64,000 nt of DNA from Cristatella mucedo (Eukaryota > Bryozoa > Phylactolaemata > Cristatellidae): contig WPIO01000007.1 in the NCBI GenBank assembly GCA_009760855.2, positions 1,865,001 through 1,929,000 on the forward strand. The letters run 5' to 3'. How positions within the stretch are numbered: position 1 is the stretch's first letter; each line of letters opens with the position of its first letter. The notes under the pieces were generated by a model, which had not been told where the DNA came from, did not search any database, and saw only the letters and a list, made by a program, of their open reading frames with translations. Shown here piece by piece: positions 44,510 through 55,177 of the stretch. Made by a program: the position numbers and the translations under genes.

Positions 44510-44675
44510 CAACAGCCTCGTTTGCTTAGCGGCAGAAGAGCCTCACTGCAAGAGGTGGCTATCGCCACCGCTTCTCGCACTGAGCAATAAGCAATGGCCC
44601 ACGACGGCAGGGTTCGAATCCAGTACCTAGTTATTCATGCAGAGCGAGCATATTACCGCCGGGCTGAGACCCGAG
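44510..44675 (-). mobile_element. SINE-B copy, degenerate
   Basis: Minus strand: a head complementing the TATTACCGCCGGGCTGAG region, B box GGTTCGAATCC complement at about 44,610, body with CACTGCAAG, GAGGCTCTTCTGCCGCTAAG, then tail GAGGCTGTTGCATCAGC. Confidence 0.75.
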
Positions 44676-44974
44676 GGCAAAGATGACAACGTCTGGCTTC
44701 GGCAGGCCTCGGCGACTGTTCATCGGCCAATGCGACGACTACTATTGAGCAGGCCACTCCGGGCGGCGCGCTGAGTAGAAGCCGGTCGGGATTGGCTGAG
44801 GAATTGGATCAGAAACTGCGGCCACGACGGCCGCAAGCCACTACCACGCCTTTCGTAGGTCAAGACAATCGTTGTGCAGAAACTTCGCACGCCGGCGTTG
44901 CAGGCCCAAAATACGGAGGGTCTTCGTTTATTTAGTGCCTTGCCGCCGCAACGGTCGCCGCGACACTTGAGTAG

Positions 44975-45085
44975 ATATTACTCACGATTCAATCGCGTTT
45001 CCCTTTGCAGCAAATGTAAAGCGCCTAGGAAGAGATTGAGTTCTCTGAGGGCGATTTATCAAGTGCATTATTATTATTATTATTA
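44975..45085 (+). mobile_element. LINE-A 3' tail insertion
   Basis: ATTACTCACGATTCAATCGCG, TTTGCAGCAAATG, hairpin with AAGCGCCTAGG..AGAGATTGAG..TCTCTGAGGGCG, then (ATT)n. 5'-truncated. Confidence 0.9.
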
Positions 45086-45193
45086 ACCAAGGCTATCGTC
45101 CCGGGGACTGTGGAAGTACGCGTTTAACCTGCTCTCGAAAACGCTGTGCCAGCTAGATCGACTTCTGCGTAAGGCGTCGCCGCTGCGCCGCCC

Positions 45194-45349
45194 GAAGCCG
45201 CGGATGTAGATGAAGCAGCCATTTCCGAAGCTTCGAGGGCCATCCAGACACGTACAGCTGCTGCGTCGCCCGAAGCAGCGGCTGTAGATGAAGCAGCCAT
45301 TTCCAAAGCTTCGAGGGCCATCCAGACATGTACAGCTGCTGCGGCTCCA
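45194..45349. repeat. 78-bp tandem duplication, in-frame (26 codons)
   Basis: Units 45,194-45,271 and 45,272-45,349 differ at only a handful of positions. The length is a multiple of three and frames are open across it on both strands: plus, the segment with DEAAISEASRAIQT; minus, the segment with WMALEASEMAAS. Coding status is unresolved. The plus frame runs from a stop near 45,170 to 45,697 but has no early ATG. Confidence 0.8.
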
Positions 45350-45526
45350 GAGTCTTCGGCCAATTGTCCTGGTGCCGACGCTCTTGCGGTTCGTGGAGTG
45401 AAGGAGGAGACGGCGGCCCGGACCATGGGTGAGGCGTGCAAAGCGACGGCGGCCCGCGCGGCGACGGAGAACTGTGCGACCAATGGAGGAGGCGCAAGCA
45501 CTGACGTTCAAGGACGGCGGCAAGGT

Positions 45527-45560
45527 ACCGGCTACGCTCCGGCGCCGGTGCGTAGCCGGT
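45527..45560. repeat. 11-bp inverted repeat with GC-rich loop
   Basis: ACCGGCTACGC and its reverse complement flank a 12-base loop. A strong hairpin in either strand. Confidence 0.85.
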
Positions 45561-45699
45561 GGATGCAAAACAAGCACGCTTTAGCAACCGAGATCAGCAC
45601 TTATTTAGCCACAAACCGTGCGCCGATTCGTAAAAGTGCATGGCGTGCGCTATTTCAGAAGATAGCCAGCACTCAATCCATCACTTTTTCCGCATGATC

Positions 45700-46219
45700 G
45701 GCGATTCCAAAGCCGGCGTGACTGAAAGCATTCAAACGTGCAAACCGGAAGACGTGCGCGGCCAGTCCGTAACCTTTATGCTTGAAACCTAAGTCAAGCT
45801 TGCTTCTCGCTGTTTATCTGTTGCGAAGGCCCGACGCGCGTTGGCCGCTGTTTACGCAAGTGAAGTGAGCGCGCGTCCGCTGCTGGACCCTACTCGGCCC
45901 CTTCTCGACCTCTCTCGCCCCCTCTCACACCCGCGGGCAGGCTTATCAAAAGAATACAACGGCAAAAGTGAGACCACGTAAGGGCGGGCTGCGCCTGCGT
46001 CTACGCGGCGGACGGATTCGCTGATGAGCTGCCGCCGCTCGCACGCGAGCCGCTGCTCGCACGTACTCCGTCGGGAGTTGCGGGAGTCGCTACACTTGAG
46101 GCATCGAACTAGTCGCGGCGCTGCCCTTACTGTCGCAGTTTAGCGGCAAGGCACTTTAACAGATACTTAGCAGAACCTTGCTCTTCCGGCTAGCCACGGC
46201 TACAGCAGCCCAATCAGCA
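45700..46219. other. No supported feature
   Basis: GC-rich, with no exon or repeat recognised. Confidence 0.35.
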
Positions 46220-46227
46220 CGAAACTG

Positions 46228-46261
46228 CGGCTATGGAGGCGGCGGTGGCGGTGGCGGTGGC

Positions 46262-46318
<57 letters not shown>

Positions 46319-46345
46319 CGTGGCGGCGGCGGCGGCCGTGGCGGT
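46228..46345. repeat. (GGC)n array with GGT variants
   Basis: About 39 units. All long frames here are poly-Gly, poly-Ala or poly-Arg/His artefacts. Confidence 0.97.
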
Positions 46346-46349
46346 GACT

Positions 46350-47900
46350 GTGGAAGTGTACATCCGTGCTCGACAGCCGCACGCGACACTCATAGGAGCG
46401 ATGCACGACATTGGCACGACGAAAGAATAGCTCTGTTGGTCTGAAATCGTCCGCTGATAGCGTCGGAACAGATTTCCGGCTACAGAACAGGGAATCGAGA
46501 CGGGCGGTCGCAGTCAGCTTCGGCTCGCGGATGCCGTCGCATGGGCTGCCGCTGCCTCACGGCCGCTAAGGCGCTTAATCGAGCGGGACCCACCGCCGCC
46601 TCGGGCAGAGCTCGGTCGCGGACAGTGGCCGCACTTGCGTCGTCTCAAACGGTCAGGCAGCTGGGACGCCGTCGTCCGCCAGCGTCGGACGACCCTGCAC
46701 GCTACACGGCGCCGCGAGCATGACGCGTAGCGTCTGCTTGCTAGGGTTGGCGGTCGGCACGCCACTAGGTGTCGCTCTTCGACCCCCCCCCCCCCCGCGC
46801 TCCTCCCCGCGCACGAGGCTTCTTTCCTGGACAACGGAGGGTGCACGCCCATCTTTGGAGCGTCCTTGTGCTCAGCTTCGCCGCTATAACCGCCAGTTTA
46901 CGGAGGAAAAATTCCAGCGAAGCTTCAGCGCACAACTCCGCCAGCAGGCGCCGCTAGTGCAGCTGCGACGGGTGGGCGGTAGGGCGGAGCGCTAGCAGAG
47001 CGCTCGGTAGCGTGCCCCGTTGAGTGCGTACGCGCCCTGCTCCTGGACGCCACCGAGTCACCGCTGGCTTGTAGCGTGGTGCGTCTGAGAGCAGCGAGAC
47101 TGCAGACGACGGAGGGCTGCCCTTATTGGCAGCAACCGTTTATTCGCATACCGTACAAGGTCGCCTACCTGACGATGTCGCTGCGGAGATGCGGCACTGG
47201 CGAAAGACTTGCCCGCCCCGCGTGTCGTCTCAGTCGATCTTGCTTCTCCTTTAGTGCGACGGCGCCGGCGCTCCTCCGCTCTCCCACGAAATGCGTACCC
47301 TGCGCTCGCAGCGTCATTTCCGGTCGCGCTCTAGTTTTCACCTCGAAGCGCGAGTGCCTCGTTGCGGTCAATTCGAAAGCAACGCTGACGGACTCGGCGC
47401 CCTGTACGCTGTATCCGCAAGCCATTCGTCAGCGTCATTCGGTCGCAGCCGACGCTGGGTCGTCGGACTTGAGCACGCACCGGTAAGGTGGCAGCCATCG
47501 CGTCAAAGTGCGAGCTCGTGACGAGGAGCGAGTAGAAGCGGTGGGGAAGTGGGCGCGGCAACTACGCTGCTGCTGCTGCTGCTGCAGTAGCGGCAAAGCG
47601 CTTTCGCAGCGGCAGCGACAGCTCCTGCCGGTACAGCGTTAACGCTGCTTAACGCCCGCTCCTGCAACTCGCCACTCGAACACCCGCCGCGCAGCAGCAC
47701 GCGTAGCGAGCGCCTTCGCGAAGACACTTTTGACGCACCAGCGAGCGAGCGCCCCGCTGTCGATCGGCTGCCTCCGCGAGCGGTCGCTCCTTTCCGGCCA
47801 ATGCATGACAGACAAGAAGGGCGAGTGCGAGGGTGAAGCCGTGACCGTGACCGAGACCATGGAGAATGAGTCTATATTCGCGCCTCTCCTCGGCCATCCC
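46350..47900. other. GC-rich region without a confident gene
   Basis: Many overlapping frames of similar length on both strands, which is expected where stop codons are rare. A run of C lies at 46,784-46,797 and a CTG run at 47,568-47,585. Confidence 0.3.
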
Positions 47901-47906
47901 AGCCAG

Positions 47907-47957
47907 CCTGTCCTGTCCTGTCCTGTCCTGTCCTGTCCTGTCCTGTCCTGTCCTGTC
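47907..47957. repeat. (CCTGT)n pentanucleotide repeat
   Basis: Ten uninterrupted CCTGT units. The period of five rotates the frame, so the repetitive peptides read across it (SCPVL, DRTGQ) are artefacts. Confidence 0.95.
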
Positions 47958-47959
47958 TT

Positions 47960-49150
47960 GGCAGCTCTTCCGCAGCGAGCGGCAGCGCAGCGAGCAGACT
48001 GCTACTCGGCGGCGGCGGCTGCTGCTACTCGGCGCATGCGGACCGCAGCTAGGTAGCATCATGCCGGTGCTTGACGGTCACGGCCCCGACGATCCTACTG
48101 CTTGCCTGCCAAAACTGGCCCGGAGAAGCGGTTCGGGCCGATCCGGCTTACTCTGGCGTCTATCCAGGGCGCCGTTCGAGTTTTTAACCGTGAGTTGCGA
48201 AAGGCGGCCACGTCATTCGGCGGGCTAGTGCGAGAAGTGCCAAGCTGAAGTTGAAGTCCCGTCGAAGTGACAGGACAAATTTTCCGCCGCCGCTTGCGAA
48301 CCTCGTGAAAGCGGCGCCGGATGACGGTAGTATAGTTTGCAGTTTTGACCTTTCGTACGAGACACTCTTTGCGATCTGCCCAAGTTATTTATCCTTTATG
48401 GAAGACGGCGAATCCAGACTTCGTCGGGTCCGGTTTGGTCGGCGTGCCACGTCTTAAAAACGTGGACCCCCCTAGAAATTGACGCTTGGACTCAATCTTG
48501 AGCTCTTTACAATCGTGCACAGAATCGGCGAAAAGGTGAAAGATTGAGACCCCGCATCAGATTTTAATGTGAGTGGTAACGACTCACACTTTCTTACAAG
48601 CAAAGCAGGACGTGCGTCCCCTGATGGGCTAGGTGATTAGTGCAATTTAATGGCACCGCTCATTTTTAAAAGCACCACTCTCAGAGCTTCGGTACTAACC
48701 CTAAATTTATTTGCACATCGGAAGGACCCTCGGAAATACCTCTACACGTGAGGTAGACAGCAGTCATTGACTGTGGAAATTCACGTCCTTAGCAGACGTA
48801 TGCGCGGCGAATGACCAAGTAAAAACTCAATACAATGAACCTTGTAACGATCCTAGCCTAGTAGAGTGAAAATAACACGACGAGCGCAAAGGCAGACCAT
48901 CACTTCAGCGAACTGCTTTAAGCGGCGTGCCTGGTGTGCAGCTACGCACACGGTCAGCAGCTGTAGTTCTCCCTCCGATCTGTTTATTATTAATTTTTAA
49001 TTTAATTAGCTGTTGCTGATGGTCAGAGGCGGGACGAGTGCACGTAGGAGGCAGCAGGAGACCCTCGGCTAGAGCGGAGCTGCGACACGAAAGACGCGGA
49101 GGAAGAGCGGCTCTGTGTGCTGGCGCGCGCGCTGCGAGCCGTTGCGTGGA
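47960..49150. other. No supported gene
   Basis: GC-rich to about 48,460, then AT-richer. Short frames only. Confidence 0.35.
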
Positions 49151-49156
49151 GAGAAT

Positions 49157-49302
49157 ATATATAATATATAATTCATTTACATAGCGCCCCAAGAGAAATT
49201 AATCTCTATTCAGGTGCTTCGCATATGCCTCGGGGCTCGAGCCCACGGCCTTAGTCAGACCTTAGTCGGGGCGAGCACCTTAACCGCTAGACCAGACCAT
49301 AT
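49157..49302 (-). mobile_element. SINE-A copy, well preserved
   Basis: Minus strand: TGGTCTAGCGGTTAAGGTGC (A box), GGGCTCGAGCCC (B box), tail ATGCGAAGCACCTGAATAG, AGATTAATTTCTCTTGGGG, CGCTATGTAAATGAAT and an AT-rich end. Confidence 0.85.
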
Positions 49303-49682
49303 ACTCCAGCTAAAGCACCGCGGCGTCTCTGTATCGTCGCTTGTGCGTCGGTGCTGATTTCAAACTATACGCGGCGCACCAGACACGACTTGAGGCCTCC
49401 GCTTGCGTCAACTGTAGGCAAGCTAATTCGGCAGATTTTTCTCTCACCCTCCGGATGTAACACGAATGCGGCTCTAGTCGTCGGCCACGGTGTATGTAAG
49501 TAACCATTGCTGCTCGGCACCTTGCCAACGGCGAGTAGACAAACCAAGTGCGTGCGCGCCCAATCGGTGCACGGCAATTAGTCTCGAGCGTGTCAGCTAA
49601 ATCCAAAGCTCGAGGTATAAGCCCTTCGCTGGGTGCTGCGAATTGGCGCGATAAAATAGCAATCTCAATAGATAGCTCAATC

Positions 49683-49777
49683 GATCGTGCTTCCTTTGCT
49701 GCAAATTCAAAAGGCCAAGAAAGAGATTGAGCTCTCTGAGGGCGCTATATCAAGTGCATTATTATTATAATAATTTT
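49683..49777 (+). mobile_element. LINE-A 3' tail insertion
   Basis: CTTTGCTGCAAATTC, a hairpin with AGAAAGAGATTGAGCTCTCT and GGGCGC, then (ATT)n with local inversions. 5'-truncated. Confidence 0.85.
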
Positions 49778-50207
49778 TATTATATTATCGTTAGAGCATC
49801 CTGCTGGTTGCCCAAAACTTGCGTTCCATCGCTGGAGGCGAAATTTATCGGCCACCGGTTTAGCGGGAAACGGCATTTGGTAGTCTTACATCTTGAAATT
49901 TACGGTCGCACCAGCCAATTAAACTTGTCCGATATGCGCATCTAGATCAATAACAGCGCGTGAGTGCTCAATTTAATGAGGGTCGACAGCGGAAGACTTA
50001 ACCAGTGACAAAAGTTGCGACGGAAGACGTTCGCGAGCGCACGCTTCGCAGCGCCTCCAGCGACCGTTCGACCAGGCTGCGCGACCGACGCGTTCTCCTT
50101 TGCGTCGACTCCAAAGAGCGGCGGTGGCGGCAGCGGCAAATTAGAATCCGATAGCGGGAGCGGATTTGAAACGGCGGAGCGCGCCGTTCACTGCGCCTCA
50201 GTGCGCG

Positions 50208-50225
50208 CGCGCGCGCGCATGCGCA
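50208..50225. repeat. Alternating GC run
   Basis: A short GCGCGCGC..CATGCGC tract that could adopt Z-form. Noted as a local composition feature. Confidence 0.7.
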
Positions 50226-50487
50226 GAGCTCGCGGCGACAGAGATCCGGGCATCGTCGAGTCCGCGAGAAACGCGGCCGCGCCGCGGCGATGCGGCCAGC
50301 TTGTGAGTACGCGGACGCGCGATGCGGTCGCGAACGGTTTCCCGCCGCCGATGCGCTGCCGCACGCTCTCTTTTGAGTCCTTTCGCCGAAAAAGCTCGAC
50401 GATCCAGAAACTTGCAACGGCGTTCCGCCTCCGGATCTGCACCGGATAGGCTCGATGCGGACGAGCGCAGCTCGCGTCGGTTTCGCG

Positions 50488-50588
50488 AGGTCACGTCGAC
50501 GCTTCATCACCTTCGTAGAGGTCACGACGAGGTCACGTAGAGGTCACGACGAGGTCACGTCGACGCTTCATCACCTTCGTAGAGGTGA
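50488..50588 (+). promoter_or_regulatory. Array of AGGTCA half-sites in DR5 spacing
   Basis: AGGTCA occurs at 50,519, 50,530, 50,541 and 50,552, each separated by exactly five bases (CGACG, CGTAG, CGACG). A further AGGTCA is at 50,488 and an AGGTGA at 50,583. A 31-base block at 50,488-50,518 recurs at 50,552-50,582, so the array is also a 64-bp duplication. DR5 AGGTCA is the classical response element for RAR/RXR-type nuclear receptors. Whether it is functional here or only a minisatellite cannot be told from sequence. Confidence 0.5.
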
Positions 50589-50995
50589 TCGATTGGCTTC
50601 GCGAGTCTCTTAGAGTGCTGCTTGACTTCTTTTCGTGCGCCCCGCACCGTCCTTTTCGCAAGGGCGCGCCAAGTGCGCCGCGCGACTCCGCTCAGCCAGC
50701 GGCTACGGCAGCCACGCTTCGCCCGCGACGGCCGCTCGCGAAGCCGCTCAGGAAGCTGCTTCGCGAGCGTCGGATGCGTGCACACGTCGACCAATTAAAA
50801 GTCGACATTGATTCAGTCTGAAGATCAACATCAATACCTTACGACGTGCCGCCGGCTGCGGCCCTGCGTGCATGCTCGAAACGGCTAATTAGTAGGTGGG
50901 AGAGCCCGGTTTGCTACTCTCTGTATAGGCTAATGATCTTCTATATCGGCGGTCCGACGCAGCAATCGTTCACCTCCACCTTGCCAAGAGTTCTC

Positions 50996-51271
50996 TTACA
51001 GTAGTTCGCATGATGTGGAATGAGGTGCCCGCGTCTTGTCGTAATGCTCGACAAGAGAGTCGACGTATGTTTTCTTGGCCACGGCCATCTCAACGGACGC
51101 TTTCACCGAGTTCCTGTTCTCTCTTGTCTTGATGAGTTGTTCACGTGACATGTAGCAAAGTGCTGGCTGGCTGCGAGCCACCTCCCGAAGCCCTGTCAAT
51201 TGAATGCGGCTGTCCACTATTCTCTTGCTACGCAATTGCAATAACACAAACCACGGTGTTCTTGTGGGCAC
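50996..51271 (-). CDS. Candidate exon, unrecognised
   Basis: A 91-codon minus frame preceded by AG at 51,272 (AGCAATACAG, weak pyrimidine tract). Its composition is protein-like: QLRSKRIVDSRIQLTGLRE, MSREQLIKTRENRNSVK, MAVAKKTYVDSLVEHYDK, then a stop. Not recognised, and no partner exon found. The first codon is GTG, so it would be an internal or terminal exon and not an initiator. Confidence 0.3.
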   Translation of the reverse strand: MPTRTPWFVLLQLRSKRIVDSRIQLTGLREVARSQPALCYMSREQLIKTRENRNSVKASVEMAVAKKTYVDSLVEHYDKTRAPHSTSCELL

Positions 51272-51477
51272 CTGTATTGCTACACTTGGTGTATCCTACT
51301 TTGTAGTGTTGTCTCCGCCTTACCCTGACCAGCTACTTCCACGTTGCGAACTTCCTTGACTGCCTTCCTTACTCAGCTAAGCTTCTCATTGTCTTTTGCT
51401 TCGTAAGAGGAAATCAGCTGGCTACGCGGCATGCGGTGCCGCAAGCCGCGGTAGCCAGCTTTGAGTTCGCTAAAGAG

Positions 51478-51556
51478 AACTCTCCTGCTAACAACCGCTT
51501 AGTTTGTGTGGCTTTGTGGAGTTGCAGACGGAGATACGCTACGCTATATCAAATTA
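51478..51556 (+). mobile_element. LINE-B 3' untranslated fragment
   Basis: AACTCTCCTGCTAACA, GTGGCTTTGTGGAGTTGCAG, ACGGAGATACGC match the region after the LINE-B stop at 36,440-36,500. The tail is worn. A SINE-B copy lies 40 bases to the right. Confidence 0.75.
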
Positions 51557-51592
51557 ACTGCGGTAACGGCTCAATCGTCCCTGGATCTTAGT

Positions 51593-51752
51593 CCAGGGGT
51601 CAGGTGCTTGCACTTCACGAACCAGGCTGTTGCTTCGAGTTCTGCCACAGACAATCCATTATTGCCCACTGCAAGTGGGTAGTTGCCCACCCCCCCCCCC
51701 CAAAAAAAGCTCTTCTGCTGCTATATAAATGAGGCTGTTTGATTCTCTACTG
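51593..51752 (+). mobile_element. SINE-B copy
   Basis: TTAGTCCAGGGGTCAGGTGC (A box), CTTCACGAACCAGG, GCTTCGAGTTCTGCC (B box), CCACTGCAAGTGGGTAG, a run of C and A, GCTCTTCTGCTGC, TATATAAATGAGGCTGTTTG. Confidence 0.8.
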
Positions 51753-51754
51753 TT

Positions 51755-54700
51755 TACTGTAACTCTACTTTAATTTAACATTGCACACTCTGCACAAAAA
51801 GTCCTCACAGTATGACCTCAGCGGCTGTGGCTGTGCTTGCATTCGCTCGGGTAATGAGAGGGTTTTCTACGACTCCTGACAAATTACAAATTATTAATAC
51901 TCAAATTATGAGCCGCACGTGCAAATGTTGATCGTCAGCCCAACGACGAGCATAAATGCCATTTGAATGTGTGCGTTTAGTGTGATGTCGTTCTACAGCG
52001 ATTCTTTATTCTCCTTATTGTCTGATCAGGCATAGAGGCCGTCAGCTTCTGCGATGTCACTGCTGCTGTAATACAGTCAACAGAGCCTGAGTTTTACTGA
52101 AAAGGGCGGCTACACGTGCAAACCAAACACCCGCCTCAGCAGCCACCTGTCGATATCGCTCAACGGACACGGTTCTGCGATGTGCAAATCAGGCAAACGA
52201 TCGGGCCACCGCAGCAGCGCCAAACGAGGAGCCGTCGAAAAGAGTACTTCACTCACGCTATCGTTTGTCAAGAAAGTGGATTTCTCCAAGTTCAAATACT
52301 CTGCTTAGGGGTCCTGGCTACAATTAGCCGCAAGCTAGCTAGTGACCAAAAGCACACAGCCGCCGCCGCTCTGGCGTAGCACTCATTCTCTGCAATGCCG
52401 ACTGCCTCCACAGCCGCTATTTGAACACCTTATACTCAATAATCACTAGCGAACAGCGTACCGTAGGGGTGGGCGACTCCTGAGCCAAGTGGCCCCCCCC
52501 ACCCACCCTGCTATTGCGGCGGTAGCTACTGAGAAGAGCGGTACGGTGACTGGGAGCGGGGGGGGGGGCCAGAGGCTCCGTAGAGTCTGCTCAGCTGACC
52601 TCGCGGCGGTTCTGCGCTCGGCCAACCGTGGAGCGAGCGACCTGCGAGCTGCATGTCGAGCAGTCCTTGGACGATTCGCTTCTGCTGGTACCCGCGTGTG
52701 TCGTCGCAGTTTTGCAGCCTGCGGAGGAGGCCTGCTTGCGAAGCCCCGTCTACAAATATTAGTAGCCTACCTCCGGAGTAGCGGCCAGTAATGGCTCACC
52801 GAAGACGCGCCGTCCAAAACGGCTCTTTGGCCCGCACGAGCACGCCTCTGCCGAGCTTGTCCGAGGAAAGCTAACTCCTCAGCGAAACTTGAAATGCTAT
52901 CTTCGCTACGGAAATAACAGCGGCCGATGCTAGCGTGTCGCATGCGCGCCGCGCTAGCGTGCTCATCAGCTCTCTCTCTCTCTCTCTCTCTCTCTTTCAG
53001 AGCTTCGCTGTTTTTCACGTAGCTGTTCAAACGAGCCTTCGTCGCGACTTCTGCCTCCGGCTCGCTGCGAGACTGCGATGTTTTCGTATTTTTCTAAACA
53101 ACGTTTGTTGCAGCTGCACGCCGGAAGTTTGCGTTTTCAGAAGCCGCCGACTTCGCGTTGCAGCTATAAATATCCCGTAGCCTCGGGCGGACAAACTGGA
53201 ATACGATAGCGTTCCCAAGCAGGTGTTTGACTTGCATGGCTTATAGTGCAGAGCTAATTGTACCGTCGAGACAAAGGGTCACAATGCCGCTCGTCTGCAC
53301 GGACAATGCTCAATTAAAGCGACCGCAACTTTCGCGTGTCTGGAATTTGCGCAGACGACGGCGCGGAGAAATATCGTTTGGAAGCGGCCGCCCGTGGCGC
53401 GTCCCCTAGGTCAGCGGCACTTTGACTGTCGGCCGGCCGCCAAGCGGTTGGCGCTACAGATCTGTACTTCTTACAGAAACTTTTTTTTTTAGATAGGTCG
53501 TGCATTTCGACGTATGAGCGGCGGCGCGAGCGACCGCTTCCGAGGCTTTCAAGTTAGCAGCTCGCGACTGCTGCGCGTCGGTGACCTCATCAAGTTCACG
53601 CGGCATCGAGTCGAGTGGAGCTTTCACGAGCGCCGCCAACAGAGGCCGCCAGCAGCAGTATTGCCGCACCTCTGCGCCATTTCGTGCCCAGAGAGTGCAG
53701 GCGTTAGGTTAAGAGTGAGCGCCCGATAACTGACCGCGCCATCATCGCCCGCTCAGCTCAGCCGTCAAGGCCCCTCGATCTTGACCCGAGCGTAAGTGCC
53801 GAGCTGGCGAGAGCGGCTCTCCAGCTCGGCGTCACCCAGGTAAATCTGTCCAGTTCGTTGCTGACGCAAAGGCGTTCGGGCCGGTGAGCAAGCACGCTCG
53901 GTCGGCAGCTGGAACGCGAGCGGACGCGATAGGAGAGCGGCAGGACAGCTGCCGAAGGGCGGGCGTCGATCGCCGCTGCCCCGGGGCAGAGAGCGCACGT
54001 TCGCGATAAACGCACTGACGTGTCGTTTGGCCTTCGTCACACATCGGTCGACGCACTATCGTCGCGCGATACGCTTATCTGGCGAGATGGTAAGCCCGGG
54101 CCACGGCTCAACGGCATTCGCAAGCTTGCGGCATCTGCCCGCTGCACGGCCCTGCCCTCTGTCAACGCCACCCGCGGTCGCATACGGGGCGTAGCTTACA
54201 AAGAATCGGGGGTCTACAAAGCCAAAAAGCGCTCGGATGACGAGCGACCGGCCTAGGCGCCAGCACGGTGCAGACGAGCGATAAATGCTGAGCGAGTAGT
54301 TCATAAGGGGCCCGGATATCGGGTAAGCTCAGCTGTCGCGCCCAGGCAGTGATCGGTGCACGACTTGTTTTCTAATCGGGCTGAAATTCCGATGAGACTC
54401 TACGCTCAGTGCAGGCGGGCTCACTCGGCAAGCTCTCGCCAGCTTCGTGCCTTTGCAGATGAGTCAGTGGGGTGCCTGTCACATGCTTCCGTTGGAACCA
54501 TGCTGCACGCATAACGAAGGCCTGCCGTGATGACTTCAGTGAGTCGGGGGGGGGGAGGAGGAGGAGGGAGGAGGGACAACGAAGGGCTAGCGGCTAGTGC
54601 GACTGGAACAAATACAATCGGCCATCCTTTAAAGAGACGGCCATTATCGATCGCCAGATCCATCAGTGGATTCGCGAGGCACACTTCGCACCTCTTCTGC

Positions 54701-55170
54701 CGATGCCGAACTGTCATGGCTGAGCAGGAATCCGGTTTGAGCTGAATGGCACGACAGGCCTCGACACCGACCGGACCCGAATACTTGGAATTCCTTAGAT
54801 TTCGATGCCACTAAGAGCGATCGCCATCCATAGAAGGCCGAGATTTCCTACGAAAGCCGCAGGAAGACAGACTCGATAACTCAGCGAGGAAGCATGCGTT
54901 TACGTAGGCGTCTGCCGAGGCGAATCAAGGACGAAAGAAAAAGGCTGCGTAAAAAAAAATAATCAATCGACAGAGCCAACGAGCAGCAGCAGCAACGCAC
55001 GACTTCAAACAAGCGGCCGCCGTGGAAGCTTCAACTGCTCCAAGCTCGCCAAACATTAGCTGCCACCGGAATTAAGCAAGCGTCTCATCGGCTCGCCTAC
55101 GTGAAGCACTGGCGTCGCCGGCTTGCTAGCCTGGTCCCTAGCCCCCCCCCCCCCGGTCAAGCTGTGCACC
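51755..55170. other. GC-rich flank 3' of the zinc-finger gene; no confident exon
   Basis: Numerous overlapping frames on both strands. Short (CT)n at 52,972-52,996. Homopolymer G/C runs at 52,494, 52,559, 54,547 and 55,142. The part near 55,170 would include the 3' untranslated region of the zinc-finger gene, but I saw no clear AATAAA on the minus strand. Confidence 0.3.
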
Positions 55171-55177
55171 GTCTGCA

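Noticed and set aside
47907-47957. Regular short repeats considered as a CRISPR-like array or telomeric repeat
   Set aside because: A pure five-base microsatellite with no spacers, and CCTGT is not a known telomere unit. No CRISPR is expected in an animal nuclear genome.
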